NCBI GenBank assembly: GCA_030737875.1
Contig: CM060920.1
Location: forward strand, 480,778,861-480,842,860
Length of the DNA: 64,000 nt
Source of the DNA: Allium sativum
Taxonomy: Eukaryota; Streptophyta; Magnoliopsida; Asparagales; Amaryllidaceae
Reading direction: 5' to 3'
Below are positions 34,869 to 47,480 of the stretch, piece after piece. The notes under the pieces are model-generated. The model made no database searches, was not told where the DNA came from, and saw only the letters and a program-made list of their open reading frames with translations. The stretch's first letter is position 1, and every line of letters starts with the position of its first letter. The position numbers were made by a program, and so were the translations under genes.

Positions 34869-35089
34869 TAACTCTAACTCTCCAGAGAGAGAGAGAGTAT
34901 AAAAGCGTCTCCGACTGAGCGCTGAAAAAGAAATTCTCCTCCTAACTCTAACTCTCCAGAGAGAGAGAGAGTATAAAAGCGTCTCCGACTGAGCGCTGAA
35001 AAAGAAATTCTCCTCCTAACTCTAACTTTCCAGAGAGAAAGAGAGTATAAAGGCGTCTCCGACTGAGCGCTGAGAAAGAAATCTTTCTC
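34869..35089 (+). repeat. 74-bp tandem repeat with GA-tract and TATAAAAG
   Basis: Three units begin at 34869, 34943 and 35017; a fourth, partial copy is near 35,130-35,165. Each carries CTCTCC-AGAGAGAG (self-complementary) then TATAAAAG and GCGTCTCCGACTGAGCGCTG. Confidence 0.9.
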
Positions 35090-35514
35090 CGTTGAAAGAC
35101 CGGGGAATAAATAGATGACTGAGCTCGAACTTTAACTCTCAAGAGAAAGAGAGAGAGTATAAAAGAAATGCCAGAAAAAACGACAGGTACTGACGACACA
35201 GGAAGTGCTATCCCGTCAGAGAATCGGGAGCATTCAGATTGCTTGATTAAGCATTAAATAATTTGTGGGAATTGACTGGGGACACGTATGTATACGCATA
35301 TTTCCCCCCTTCACAACTTCGTTTTATAACTATAGACATGCCTTTTTACATAAGTGCAGAACTACTAACAAACAAACATTGCAAAAAATGAGTTATTTTT
35401 ATTTACAAATGAATGAATTTGTACAGGAAAATAGCTAAAAAAGAAAGTGCAGGAGCTACTTTTGTAGCAGCAATTGTTGGTTCACTAAATGCTAAAACGA
35501 TACAAGGCAATCCA

Positions 35515-36235
35515 CTATTTAGATTTTGAATGAGCCTTGGATTTCTTGGCGGCTTTCTCCGCGTCCTTTGCTTCTTTCTCAGCCTCCGTCAAGATTCGCT
35601 TTGACTTCTTTTTTCCTGAAGATGCGGTGCTGGAGCCAGTAGACTTCTTCCCGGAAGGCGGGGCGCTGGAATCAAGAGAAGATTTTTTAGCGAGTTCCTC
35701 TGTAATAGATCTAGTTGAGAGCTTAACAACTAACCTTGATCCCGCGTCCACAACTGCGAGGGGCTTGAGGGCCTCAGGGTCTAGTTCTTCGGCCTTTAAT
35801 TGCAAGCGCTTGTCTTGATCAGCCTTCATTGCAGCCAAGGTGACGTCATCAGCACTTTTTGACTCCCCGATTATTGCAACTTCTGGTTCCTCTTCCTGAC
35901 CCCCGTCACCGCCATCATCCCTTAAAGCTGCTATCACTTCTTCATCATGGGGGGTGGCGGCCTTAGTCGGCTCACTTCCTTCTCCCAAGTCTATAGAAGC
36001 AGCCTTGTCTTCCCCTCTTTTGGCCTTTTCTGCGGGCTTTGCCCCAGCGGTGGCTCCTTGAGTCACATCTGTCTTTTCGGATGATTCAACACCTACAGAA
36101 TGAGAAGCAACAGTTATCAACTCAGGCGAAAACAATGGGTCTTTCATCGATTGTTCAATCACGTGGCGAAAGGTAGAAATAGCCTTGGCAAATTGAGGAG
36201 AAAAGGTAGGGATACCTTCCGAAGACCTCTCGGTA
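35515..36235 (-). pseudogene. Antisense gene of C, last exon (3' part, beyond D)
   Basis: Minus-strand frame continuing TERSSEGIPTFSPQFAKAIS and ending at 35515 with a Lys/Ser-rich tail (KKKSKRILTEAEKEAKDAEK). The acidic and basic low-complexity makeup suggests a disordered, possibly nuclear C-terminus. It joins 47481-48936 in frame once D and one TSD copy are left out. No enzyme motif is seen. Confidence 0.75.
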
Positions 36236-36243
36236 GGGGTAAC

Positions 36244-39200
36244 TGTTGTATATAACGATGTTGTATACACAATTATATGATTTTTGTTTGATGATAACAA
36301 CCAAATATATATTATTTTAATGTGTTTGATATTGTACTGGTATTATACATTACAGATTGGAATATAATATTTATTCAAATAAAATACGACTGTACAGAAA
36401 TATAAATATTCACACAGTATTTTATTTAAATATAATATTTTATTTCACTATCAAAACAGTACAAATTTATAAACTCCACTATTTGTATATATTCACTGAT
36501 ATACAATTTTGTATTACATTTCATCACTCTACATACATTTTTCGTATACAGACATTTTTTTTACTGACACTGCTTCATTCACTGTTTTTTTTTCATCTTC
36601 AGTCTTCACTGCTTATTGTCAGTCCAGTCATCACAGTCAGTCCAGTCATCCCTGCTTACCTGTCACACATGAAACATACACACACAGTATATGGAACAGA
36701 AATAATATTCTAATTACACGCAAATATAAATTTTATTTTTTAAAATTTTATTTGCCTCAGAATTCGGTGTGTTTCTCATCATTTTTCTGACTCGATCTGT
36801 TTTTTTTTTCGACTGACGGCTGCATATACACACGTGTATAAATACACGTGTGCACTGCCACGCCAATCAGTGTGCAGCTGAGGAGTAGCCGCAGTGGACC
36901 GTCTCGACTCAGTGCAACAAAAATAAATAAAAGGTCGAGCAAAAAGTCAAAACAACTCAAATACATGGTGGCAGCAAACATGGACAAGTGCTGTGTGGTC
37001 AAAGGTGAAGTAGCACTCAAAACCAACACAGAAATGACACAATGTCAAAATGAAATGCAATCAGCCAGTTTACATGGTGTTGACAATGTAAATGGTGTAT
37101 GTGAACAAGGCAGCAAAGTCAACATGGTTAACACAAGCCAAGTGTCGAGCTAAAAATATATGCACAAGTCATTTTTTTTTTTCAAATACCAAATGTCATG
37201 TTGCATGAAGGAGATTCAGCAATGACTAATATGCTGCTATACAATACATAGTCAAGTAGCATCAACAAAATGGTCGAGCAAAGTAAAAAAAAATGTTCAG
37301 CACAATGAAGACCAAACAAAACAAAAGTGGTTGAGTATTCATGCAACATTGAAAACAGGTGCAGCCAACATCAAGTGCAAGCAGGAGGTAAACAGTGTAC
37401 ATGGCGAGCAAGTGCAGGGCCGAGCACATTTCAGGTCAGTGCAAATGACAAGAAGAAACATGCATAATTGTGTGCAAGTATCAAGACAGTGTGACAGAAT
37501 ACAATGCAAAAGTGGTTGAGCTAGAACATGGTCAAGAGTACATGTTTCAAGTGCACACATTGTTTCAGCAAAATGGACTCAGCACCAAGCATGACAAGTT
37601 AACAAGTACAGTAACAACAAATCCACTGACATATACACAATGATTCAAAGCAGGTGAACTCAAGTGAGCATGCTCAAGATTAAGACTAATGTTCAAATGC
37701 AATAGCAAATGCAAGTGTGTACTTGTTAAAGTTAAGCTAATGTGATCGAGCAACATACTAAGGCAGATTCACAAATTACAAGTGCAGTTCATGTATGGAT
37801 GACAAAACAGTGGGTGCATACGAATCAGGTGAACAACACACTTATGGTCAAGCAAGGGGATTCAAATGTGTAAGTGCACAATCAAGGTTTAGTTTCAAAT
37901 GGTCGAGACAAGTATCAAATATTCAGCAGCATTTAGCAATGGAAAGTAAAACAGTTGGCAACAATTTTTTTTAGAAATGAAGAAATATATGGCAAGCTTT
38001 AAGATATACTTTATAGCAAGCTCAAATGGTTCCAGAAATCATGCTACTGTTTTCTAGAAATGGTATCAACGACATCTGTTTTTTTTAAGGCAAAAATCAG
38101 CGAAGTCAAATGGCATTTTTTTATTATTCAATGCTGTTTATATTCATGGAAAATCAAACCAAGGCAATCCAAGAAATCAGTCATTTGATTCCAGTTTGGT
38201 TCAGAAAGTTTTGAGCAAGACAAGAATTCTTTCCAAAAATCAAAAGATTCGAACAATGCAACAAATCAGGTAATCACAGGAAATCATAGTTGGCAAACCG
38301 TGTGAAGTATTTCCAGATTTGGGAAAGTTTTTTTTTTGAAAAACTCAATCAATTTTTTGTGTGGAAAGAAATCAATTCAGTTTTAATAGCATCAGAGACC
38401 CAGTCGATTTCAGCAATCACGCAAGGGAGAAGATATAGTTTCCAGTTTTGAATAACACATTTATAGAAATTCATTTATTTCAAAACTGAGAAAGAAATTC
38501 ACCAACATATTTGGAATGCCACAATAAAAGAGATCAATTAGAAGCATAATTTCTGCTCAGCATTTTTTCAAGTTCACTCATGGGACAAGAACACGTCTAA
38601 AGTCATCAAGGAATTCACAGAAATTAAAAGCCACGCAAATCATTTTCAAAGCTGGGAAAATCAGAGGGGAAAATCACGCAAATTTCTCTTTCAATCAAAG
38701 CCGAGAATTTCAATCGAGGAAAGCAGCGAAATCAGATCGGGTCATATATGAAATCAGTGATTTAGGGTTTTCTATTTCTAACCCTATATGTACACGCATT
38801 TCATCACTGGCAAATCAGAGGAAATCCCAAGCAACTGAAATCGAAAACCCACAGAATCAATTCAAGAGAAAAACTGAAATTAAGAGAACTCACAAATCGT
38901 TGTCGGTAACAACCCAAGTCTGTGAATCGAGCCAGAGCAATTCTCAAATCAAAACACTGAAAGCATCCTTCGATTCAAGGCATCACTGAAACAAAATCAT
39001 CATCGGATCGATCTGGATTTGGAGGATTTATCAGAAACCCTAGTTTCTTTGAAGCCGCCATTTTCTATTTCCAGAGACAAAGAGATCGGGTCAGAAAAAT
39101 AAAGGGGTGCACAAATTAAAACATGGCTGGCCAAGAATAAAAGGGGATGACCCTCTTTGTTTAACTCCTAGGGTTTCAATTCTTTTTAATTTGTTTTTAT

Positions 39201-39667
39201 TTTTGGTTTTAATTCGAGTTGTAAATTGTAAACAATCCTGAACAGTTTATAGAGTCTGCAAAACTCTAGGGGAGTTTCAGTTAGGAGTTAACTGACTGTA
39301 ATAAAATCTGTAAAATCTAGGAATACAGGTTACGGGTTTGTAATCTGGGAAAATCTGATTCAGGGGTTTGAATCAGTCTAGGATTTTGAGCGTAGGGTTA
39401 GAATAGGAGCAGGGGTTTGCGAGTGTACATGGTCTTGTATGCGGGAACTGTTCTATCACCTAGTAGAAATCTTAGAAATGCAGCAGTAGGCAGGGTTTTG
39501 CCGAAGCTGGGTATATCTGTGTGTGATTTATTTTCTGCATTACAGTTTCTGCTATTTTCTGTGATCAGTTTATTATTATATATATCTCGTTAAGTTTTTT
39601 TTTTAATTCAGTTAAAATTGTGAAAAACCCTATTCACCCCCCCTCTAGGGTTATACTAGATCCAACA
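36244..39667 (+). repeat. Element D 5' LTR
   Basis: 3424 bp, TGTTGTATATAACG...GATCCAACA. Contains the G-box/TATA palindrome at 36829-36852 and a long AT-rich, frame-poor transcribed part. Short identical frames in both LTRs reflect LTR identity only. Confidence 0.95.
36829..36852 (+). promoter_or_regulatory. TATA box within a perfect double G-box palindrome (D 5' LTR)
   Basis: Arms CACACGTGTA and TACACGTGTG surround TAAA, so TATAAATA (36837-36844) sits at the centre and each arm holds CACGTG. Intact also in the 3' LTR at 44642-44665. CACGTG is the plant bZIP/bHLH site. Confidence 0.8.
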
Positions 39668-39669
39668 AG

Positions 39670-39681
39670 TGGTATCAGAGC
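39670..39681 (+). other. Primer-binding site of D (initiator tRNA-Met)
   Basis: TGGTATCAGAGC two bases after the LTR. A second, imperfect copy (TGGTATCAGAAGCG) is at 42537-42550. Confidence 0.93.
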
Positions 39682-39708
39682 CAGGTATTTGTGTTTAACT
39701 CTAGAGTC

Positions 39709-41160
39709 ATGGGTAATTCTAGTCGTCAGTCTAGTGAGAGTCAGTCCAGATCATCTCCAACTATTTTCACTGGAACAGATTTTTCAAACTGGAAATCCAA
39801 CATGGAATTTTATTTAAAATCTGTTAATATTAAATGTTGGGATGCTGTTATCAATGGGAGTGATATGTCTGATAATAGAAACATTGTTTTGGATTCTCGT
39901 GCTATGAATATCATATTTGATTATCTCAGTACAGAACATTTTATTCACGTATCTCATTGTTTGACTGCGCAGGATGTCTGGAAAACTCTAAACACGCTTT
40001 ATGGAAAATCTGACGACTGCTCAAAACCCCAGAATGTCAACTCTGATTCAGATCTGTGTTTAAAAGGAGAAACAGATAAATCAATCGAAGGAGATTCAAC
40101 AGACGATGAGACAGGAAATTTTTCATACGAAGATTTAGTTTATATGTGTGCTGATCTAACTAAAGCAGTTGATAAACTCCAATCTAGAAACAAATCTCTG
40201 AAATCTAAAAATCTTGAGTTGACCAGTAAAATGGATGATTTGGAATCACAACTTGAACACTTTAAAAATTCTTCAAATTCAGATTGTAAAAATTGTTTGA
40301 AATTGAAAACCAATCTTGTTCATCTCAATAAAAATATTCAAAAGTTTGAAAAAGAAATTCTGATCTTAAAAGAGAACAAGATTGAGTTATCAAGTTTGAA
40401 TAATTGTTTACAAAAGGAATTTGAAAATTTTAAGACAGATATATATTCCAAATTTGAAATTGCTGAAAAGGAGAATTTGTTGAAATCTGATTTGATTTTG
40501 AAAGAACTGGAAAACGAGATTGAAAAATCCAAGAAATTTGGGTTTAAAAAACAAAAACTTTTTGAATCTGAGATTGTTGAGTCCCAAACCAAAATTAATT
40601 TGCTTAAAGAAGAAAATTTGGTTTTGAAATCTGACTTTAAAAAATATAAGATCACTGAAAATCGTTGTTCAGATTTATTGAAAGAAAACGATGATCTCAA
40701 AACAAAACTTCAACAACTTGAAACAACCTTGGCAAAATTTTCAAACAGTGAAAAATCTTTAAATATGTTGTTGAAAAATCAATTTTCTTCAGGAAATAGA
40801 ATTGGACTTGGTTTTGGAAAATCTGAGTTATTTGAAAAGAAAAGTTCAAACGATTTTAAAAATCCTCTAAGCAGCTTTGGAAAGAATGGATTTGAAAATC
40901 TGAACTTTGGAAATTCCAAAGGATTTTTGAAACAAAAACAAAATGAAAAATTGTTTTATAATAAACCATTTAAACATATCTGGATCCCAAAAGGAAATAA
41001 AACGAATTCAGTTAACTTCAAACAGTTTTGGGTTCCAAAGGGTACAAAGGTAAATTTAGATGGTTTGTTATATAGACAGGTTTGGGTACCAAAAGTGGTA
41101 AACACATATCAGAGTGGTTTTACAAATTTTGTTAGACCACTCGATTCTTTAAACTGTTAG
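39709..41160 (+). CDS. Element D Gag (copia type) with long coiled coil
   Basis: Start chosen at ATG 39709 (MGNSSRQSSES); the open frame extends a few codons further upstream without an ATG. 483 residues. The copia Gag N-terminal block is clear at residues 18-100 (GTDFSNWKSNMEFYLKSV, then AQDVWKTLNTLYG). Residues about 145-360 are a long Lys/Glu/Leu coiled coil, followed by an Asn/Phe/Gly-rich region and three WIPKG/WVPKG/WVPK repeats. No CCHC knuckle is present, so nucleic-acid binding would rest on the basic tail. The frame is uninterrupted, unlike every other element here. It probably forms particles with help from pol supplied in trans. Confidence 0.85.
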   Translation: MGNSSRQSSESQSRSSPTIFTGTDFSNWKSNMEFYLKSVNIKCWDAVINGSDMSDNRNIVLDSRAMNIIFDYLSTEHFIHVSHCLTAQDVWKTLNTLYGKSDDCSKPQNVNSDSDLCLKGETDKSIEGDSTDDETGNFSYEDLVYMCADLTKAVDKLQSRNKSLKSKNLELTSKMDDLESQLEHFKNSSNSDCKNCLKLKTNLVHLNKNIQKFEKEILILKENKIELSSLNNCLQKEFENFKTDIYSKFEIAEKENLLKSDLILKELENEIEKSKKFGFKKQKLFESEIVESQTKINLLKEENLVLKSDFKKYKITENRCSDLLKENDDLKTKLQQLETTLAKFSNSEKSLNMLLKNQFSSGNRIGLGFGKSELFEKKSSNDFKNPLSSFGKNGFENLNFGNSKGFLKQKQNEKLFYNKPFKHIWIPKGNKTNSVNFKQFWVPKGTKVNLDGLLYRQVWVPKVVNTYQSGFTNFVRPLDSLNC

Positions 41161-44056
41161 GTACCAAAGGTGGCTGAGAAACTGCTATGCTGAAAAGAGA
41201 TTGATTTCAAGTTGCTCTATATTTCTGTATTCTCTACAGTTCCTCGGCCAAGACTGATGAGTTAGAGATCCACAATGTCTTCTATGAATCAGATATGATT
41301 TCTAATCTCATCCTTGTAAATATATTTTTTCACTATTTATTTCTGCTTCTTCTACCCCTTTCTTTTTTTTATTTTCTTCTATTTGTTTTTATTTGATTTG
41401 TCACTGCCATATTCTTTTTTGACTGTACCTCTTAAACTTCCAGTTGCAGAATTAATGATTTTTTTTTAAATTTGCCTTACTTGTATAAAATCATCATGTG
41501 TTAATCATTTCCATATCCTGAATTTGAACGTGTATATATCTGCAATTGTTTTGAAGTTTATTTTCTGATTGTTGAATTCATAACAGTGTTGATGCATTCA
41601 TATCATATCTTGAACACTGTTAACTAGAATTCTAAATTTTTGAAGATCTGAATAATTAATGAAATTTCACACACTTATGCTGTTTTGAGTTCCTTTCAAT
41701 CCATTTTGGAAACGCTTAAAGTATTATACTCATTACAGCACTGTTACTTCTCAGTTGTGATAATCTCATTAATTTTTTAGATTGGCTTGATTATTTCTGA
41801 CTTGAAAAATACTTGGGTTGAATCAGTGGTACATCTTAAATTTCATCCTTATTCATGATTATTATGATTGAAATTAGTTTAGTTTGAAATCATCTGAAAC
41901 TCCTGATATTTTGAATCTCACACACCACTTAAATCTGAAATTATTAACCTTGTGTGACTGATTCATTATATCTCAAAATTTAACATTGATTCAAATGATT
42001 TCAAATAAATTATTTTCTTTGGATCATGAATATCTCACAAAATTGATGTAGATGATCTGAAATTTCTTAAGGACTTGTCAGAAAATTCTTGTGAAAATTC
42101 TTTGAAAATCCGGTCTTGAATTTCTCTGTTATTTCATGGTTATATGATTTAAATATTAGTTTGTTGAAAATCATTTGAAATTGTTGATTTATTAAATCTC
42201 ACACATATCTCAATTCAAAAATTTATAAATTGGTGTGATTGATTTATTAAATCCTGATATTTTCATATTCCTCAAATGATTTCAAATAAACGGTATTTCT
42301 AATCTTGGATCATGAATGATCTTATGTGACCATCCGCTGACAAGTCTGACGTGATTTTATGTTCTGTGTTGCTCTGATACTTTTTCAAATAACTGCCTGC
42401 TTTAATCTGACCGCTGCTCTGATACATGTGCATAATCTGTTATCTTGTCTGATTGGGCTTTGTATTTATAATTCTTTTGTCTATGACATTCTTGTTCAGT
42501 ATCATGTTAAAATTCCTCGTAAATAGAGACACCAAGTGGTATCAGAAGCGCCTTATTTTTGTCTCACCCATCTGTACTTAGATTCAAATCTTCACCATGT
42601 ATAAATCCACACACTCTTTTTGTCTTGTTCATTTTTTTTCTCTTGTCGTGTATAGATCAGCATATTCCTCTTGTAATTGATTTTCAATTTTAAAATTATT
42701 TATTTTTTATTCATTCACAAATTGAAATCAATATCCAAATTGTTCTGTATTTATAATTCATCAAAATATATCAGAATTTGAAATTGTGATGAATTATGAC
42801 TACAATATATTTCACAACAAGAGGAGATTTTATTTAGATTTTCATGACGGTTGAATATTTATTATAATGTCTTTGAACTGGGAATTATTTCACGAACATT
42901 TTCTATGCCTCTCATCATTCTGTCATCCATTATGAGTTTATATTAATGTGGAGAGTTAATAATCTTAAAAAATCTTTGTGAATAAACAGTGAAAATTTGT
43001 GATAGAAATGGGACTATATTATTATTCAGAATTAGTGAGAATTGAAAATTTTCAATAATTCCTGTACAGTCAAGCTTATTTCATAATATAATCAATTTAG
43101 AAATTTATTTCACAGTCCATTTCTGTGCCTACCACATTTCTATCATCCATATTGGTTGTATATACTGAGGAGTCTTTCTATTTAGAGCTGAAATGATAAA
43201 TATATATAATTAATATATAAGTGTGTCTCTGACCTCATTTAAAAATCCAAGCTCTGGTCATGCATGGTTAAGAGACAACTTATAATTTAAGCTGCGACTG
43301 ACTTCATTTAAAAATCCAAGCTCTGGTTATGCGTGGTCAGTGTGCTCTTAAACAAAATAAAAAGAAAAAGGAACTATTATAAATTAAAATTAATCTGAAA
43401 CTCTCCTCGGTGTATAAAAACCAGCCTATCTATCCATCTCTCTAATCTGTGAAATGTGTTAATACCTTATGAAGTATTATGTTTTGTTGATTGATAGCTA
43501 CTAGGATTTGAGACTATCGGATTTTGTCACTTAAGTTGAATTTATAATTATAGTCAAAATCCATCACTGTTTTGTGCCTCAATTTCTTAAAATCCTTTTG
43601 AAAATAATTGGAAATGAATTGGTTTTAAAACTCTCTCCATTTCATATAAAATTCATCGTATATCCGTCATTCTCTACAATGTGAAATATGCCACCTGTTC
43701 TTAGAATATTATGATTTTTGTTTGACTGATTGAAATTTATGATGATTGTTCTTCCTCTTAAGCTGAAATTATATTTTTAGTCAATTTTCATCTGTATTTT
43801 AAAATCTGTATCCTTTTGATGATAACAAAAGGGGGAGAATGGATTAGATTTTGATTTATGCGTGAATAGTTTATAAATATTTTAATTTTGAAAAGTTATT
43901 ATTATTCATAACATTCCTTTCACTCATGCACAGTTATAGGGGGAGTTGTCTGTTGTAGGGGGAGCTGGTAAATAGGGGGAGTTAAAATTTCACTGTCAAA
44001 CACATCTATTGTATACAAAATCTTTTATTTGTTTGTCATCATCAAAAGGGGGAGAT
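41161..44056 (+). other. Element D non-coding internal region
   Basis: 2.9 kb, AT-rich, no coding frame. Holds the second PBS-like site at 42537-42550 and five GGGGGAG tracts at 43831, 43939, 43958, 43975 and 44048, the last abutting the 3' LTR. Confidence 0.85.
44046..44056 (+). other. Polypurine tract of D
   Basis: AAGGGGGAGAT directly before the 3' LTR start TGTTGTATATAACG. Confidence 0.9.
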
Positions 44057-47000
44057 TGTTGTATATAACGATGTTGTATACACAATTATATGATTTTTGT
44101 TTGATGATAACAACCAAATATATATTATTTTAATGTGTTTGATATTGTACTGGTATTATACATTACAGATTGGAATATAATATTTATTCAAATAAAATAC
44201 GACTGTACAGAAATATAAATATTCACACAGTATTTTATTTAAATATAATATTTTATTTCACTATCAAAATAGTACAAATTTATAAACTCCACTATTTGTA
44301 TATATTCACTGATATACAATTTTGTATTACATTTCATCACTCTACATACATTTTTCGTATACAGACATTTTTTTTACTGACACTGCTTCATTCACTGTTT
44401 TTTTTTATCTTCAGTCTTCACTGCTTATTGTCAGTCCAGTCATCACAGTCAGTCCAGTCATCCCTGCTTACCTGTCACACATGAAACATACACACACAGT
44501 ATATGGAACAGAAATAATATTCTAATTACACGCAAATATAAATTTTATTTTTTAAAATTTTATTTGCCTCAGAATTCGGTGTGTTTCTCATCATTTTTCT
44601 GACTCGATCTGTTTTTTTTTTTCGACTGACGGCTGCATATACACACGTGTATAAATACACGTGTGCACTGCCACGCCAATCAGTGTGCAGCTGAGGAGTA
44701 GCCGCAGTGGACCGTCTCGACTCAGTGCAACAAAAATAAATAAAAGGTCGAGCAAAAAGTCAAAACAACTCAAATACATGGTGGCAGCAAACATGGACAA
44801 GTGCTGTGTGGTCAAAGGTGAAGTAGCACTCAAAACCAACACAGAAATGACACAATGTCAAAATGAAATGCAATCAGCCAGTTTACATGGTGTTGACAAT
44901 GTAAATGGTGTATGTGAACAAGGCAGCAAAGTCAACATGGTTAACACAAGCCAAGTGTCGAGCTAAAAATATATGCACAAGTCATTTTTTTTTTCAAATA
45001 CCAAATGTCATGTTGCATAAAGGAGATTCAGCAATGACAAATATGCTGCTATACAATACATAGTCAAGTAGCATCAACAAAATGGTCGAGCAAAGTAAAA
45101 AAAATGTTCAGCACAATGAAGACCAAACAAAACAAAAGTGGTTGAGTATTCATGCAACATTGAAAACAGGTGCAGCCAACATCAAGTGCAAGCAGGAGGT
45201 AAACAGTGTACATGGCGAGCAAGTGCAGGGCCGAGCACATTTCAGGTCAGTGCAAATGACAAGAAGAAACATGCATAATTGTGTGCAAGTATCAAGACAG
45301 TGTGACAGAATACAATGCAAAAGTGGTTGAGCTAGAACATGGTCAAGAGTACATGTGTCAAGTGCACACATTGTTTCAGCAAAATGGACTCAGCACCAAG
45401 CATGACAAGTTAACAAGTACAGTAACAACAAATCCACTGACATATACACAATGATTCAAAGCAGGTGAACTCAAGTGAGCATGCTCAAGATTAAGACTAA
45501 TGTTCAAATGCAATAGCAAATGCAAGTGTGTACTTGTTAAAGTTAAGCTAATGTGATCGAGCAACATACTAAGGCAGATTCACAAATTACAAGTGCAGTT
45601 CATGTATGGATGACAAAACAGTGGGTGCATACGAATCAGGTGAACAACACACTTATGGTCAAGCAAGGGGATTCAAATGTGTAAGTGCACAATCAAGGTT
45701 TAGTTTCAAATGGTCGAGACAAGTATCAAATATTCAGCAGCATTTAGCAATGGAAAGTAAAACAGTTGGCAACAATTTTTTTTTAGAAATGAAGAAATAT
45801 ATGGCAAGCTTTAAGATATACTTTATAGCAAGCTCAAATGGTTCCAGAAATCATGCTACTGTTTTCTAGAAATGGTATCAACGACATCTGTTTTTTTTTA
45901 AGGCAAAAATCAGCAAAGTCAAATGGCATTTTTTTATTATTCAATGCTGTTTATATTCATGGAAAATCAAACCAAGGCAATCCAAGAAATCAGTCATTTG
46001 ATTCCAGTTTGGTTCAGAAAGTTTTGAGCAAGACAAGAATTCTTTCCAAAAATCAAAAGATTCGAACAATGCAACAAATCAGGTAATCACATGAAATCAT
46101 AGTTGGCAAACCGTGTGAAGTATTTCCAGATTTGGGAAAGTTTTTTTTTTTGAAAAACTCAATCAATTTTTTTTGTGGAAAGAAATCAATTCAGTTTTAA
46201 TAGCATCAGAGACCCAGTCGATTTCAGCAATCACGCAAGGGAGAAGATATAGTTTCCAGTTTTGAATAACACATTTATAGAAATTCATTTATTTCAAAAC
46301 TGAGAAAGAAATTCACCAACATATTTGGAATGCCACAATAAAAGAGATCAATTAGAAGCATAATTTCTGCTCAGCATTTTTTCAAGTTCACTCATGGGAC
46401 AAGAACACGTCTAAAGTCATCAAGGAATTCACAGAAATTAAAAGCCACGCAAATCATTTTCAAAGCTGGGAAAATCAGAGGGGAAAATCACGCAAATTTC
46501 TCTTTCAATCAAAGCCGAGAATTTCAATCGAGGAAAGCAGCGAAATCAGATCGGGTCATATATGAAATCAGTGATTTAGGGTTTTCTATTTCTAACCCTA
46601 TATGTACACGCATTTCATCACTGGCAAATCAGAGGAAATCCCAAGCAACTGAAATCGAAAACCCACAGAATCAATTCAAGAGAAAAACTGAAATTAAGAG
46701 AACTCACAAATCGTTGTCGGTAACAACCCAAGTCTGTGAATCGAGCCAGAGCAATTCTTAAATCAAAACACTGAAAGCATCCTTCGATTCAAGGCATCAC
46801 TGAAACAAAATCATCATCGGATCGATCTGGATTTGGAGGATTTATCAGAAACCCTAGTTTCTTTGAAGCCGCCATTTTCTATTTCCAGAGACAAAGAGAT
46901 CGGGTCAGAAAAATAAAGGGGTGCACAAATTAAAACATGGCTGGCCAAGAATAAAAGGGGATGACCCTCTTTGTTTAACTCCTAGGGTTTCAATTCTTTT

Positions 47001-47480
47001 AATTTGTTTTTATTTTTGGTTTTAATTCGAGTTGTAAATTGTAAACAATCCTGAACAGTTTATAGAGTCTGCAAAACTCTAGGGGAGTTTCAGTTAGGAG
47101 TTAACTGACTGTAATAAAATCTGTAAAATCTAGGAATACAGGTTACGGGTTTGTAATCTGGGAAAATCTGATTCAGGGGTTTGAATCAGTCTAGGATTTT
47201 GAGCGTAGGGTTAGAATAGGAGCAGGGGTTTGCGAGTGTACATGGTCTTGTATGCGGGAACTGTTCTATCACCTAGTAGAAATCTTAGAAATGCAGCAGT
47301 AGGCAGGGTTTTGCCGAAGCTGGGTATATCTGTGTGTGATTTATTTTCTGCATTACAGTTTCTGCTATTTTCTGTGATCAGTTTATTATTATATATATCT
47401 CGTTAAGTTTTTTTTTTAATTCAGTTAAAATTGTGAAAAACCCTATTCACCCCCCCTCTAGGGTTATACTAGATCCAACA
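44057..47480 (+). repeat. Element D 3' LTR
   Basis: Same length as the 5' LTR; differences are a handful of substitutions and homopolymer length changes. G-box palindrome at 44642-44665. Confidence 0.95.

Larger units (their letters stand above)
34560..35514 (+). other. Gap between pol and antisense gene of C
   Basis: Contains an LTR-like motif (34652-34715) and a 74-bp tandem repeat (34869-35089). From 35,200 to 35,514 I see nothing distinctive. Sense pol and the antisense gene converge here. Confidence 0.75.
36244..47480 (+). mobile_element. Element D: gag-only copia element, probably SIRE-like
   Basis: LTRs 36244-39667 and 44057-47480, both 3424 bp and about 0.3% different, so this is the youngest insertion here. 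PBS follows the left LTR and a PPT precedes the right one. The internal region codes only for Gag; protease, integrase, RT and RNase H are missing, so D needs a helper. The target duplication is 8 bp, GGGGTAAC (36236-36243 and 47481-47488). It splits the antisense gene of C. Confidence 0.95.

Noticed and set aside
36848..37153. 101-codon frame identical to 44661-44966
   Set aside because: Identity is explained by the young D LTRs; there is no codon bias, domain or homologue in the A or B LTRs.
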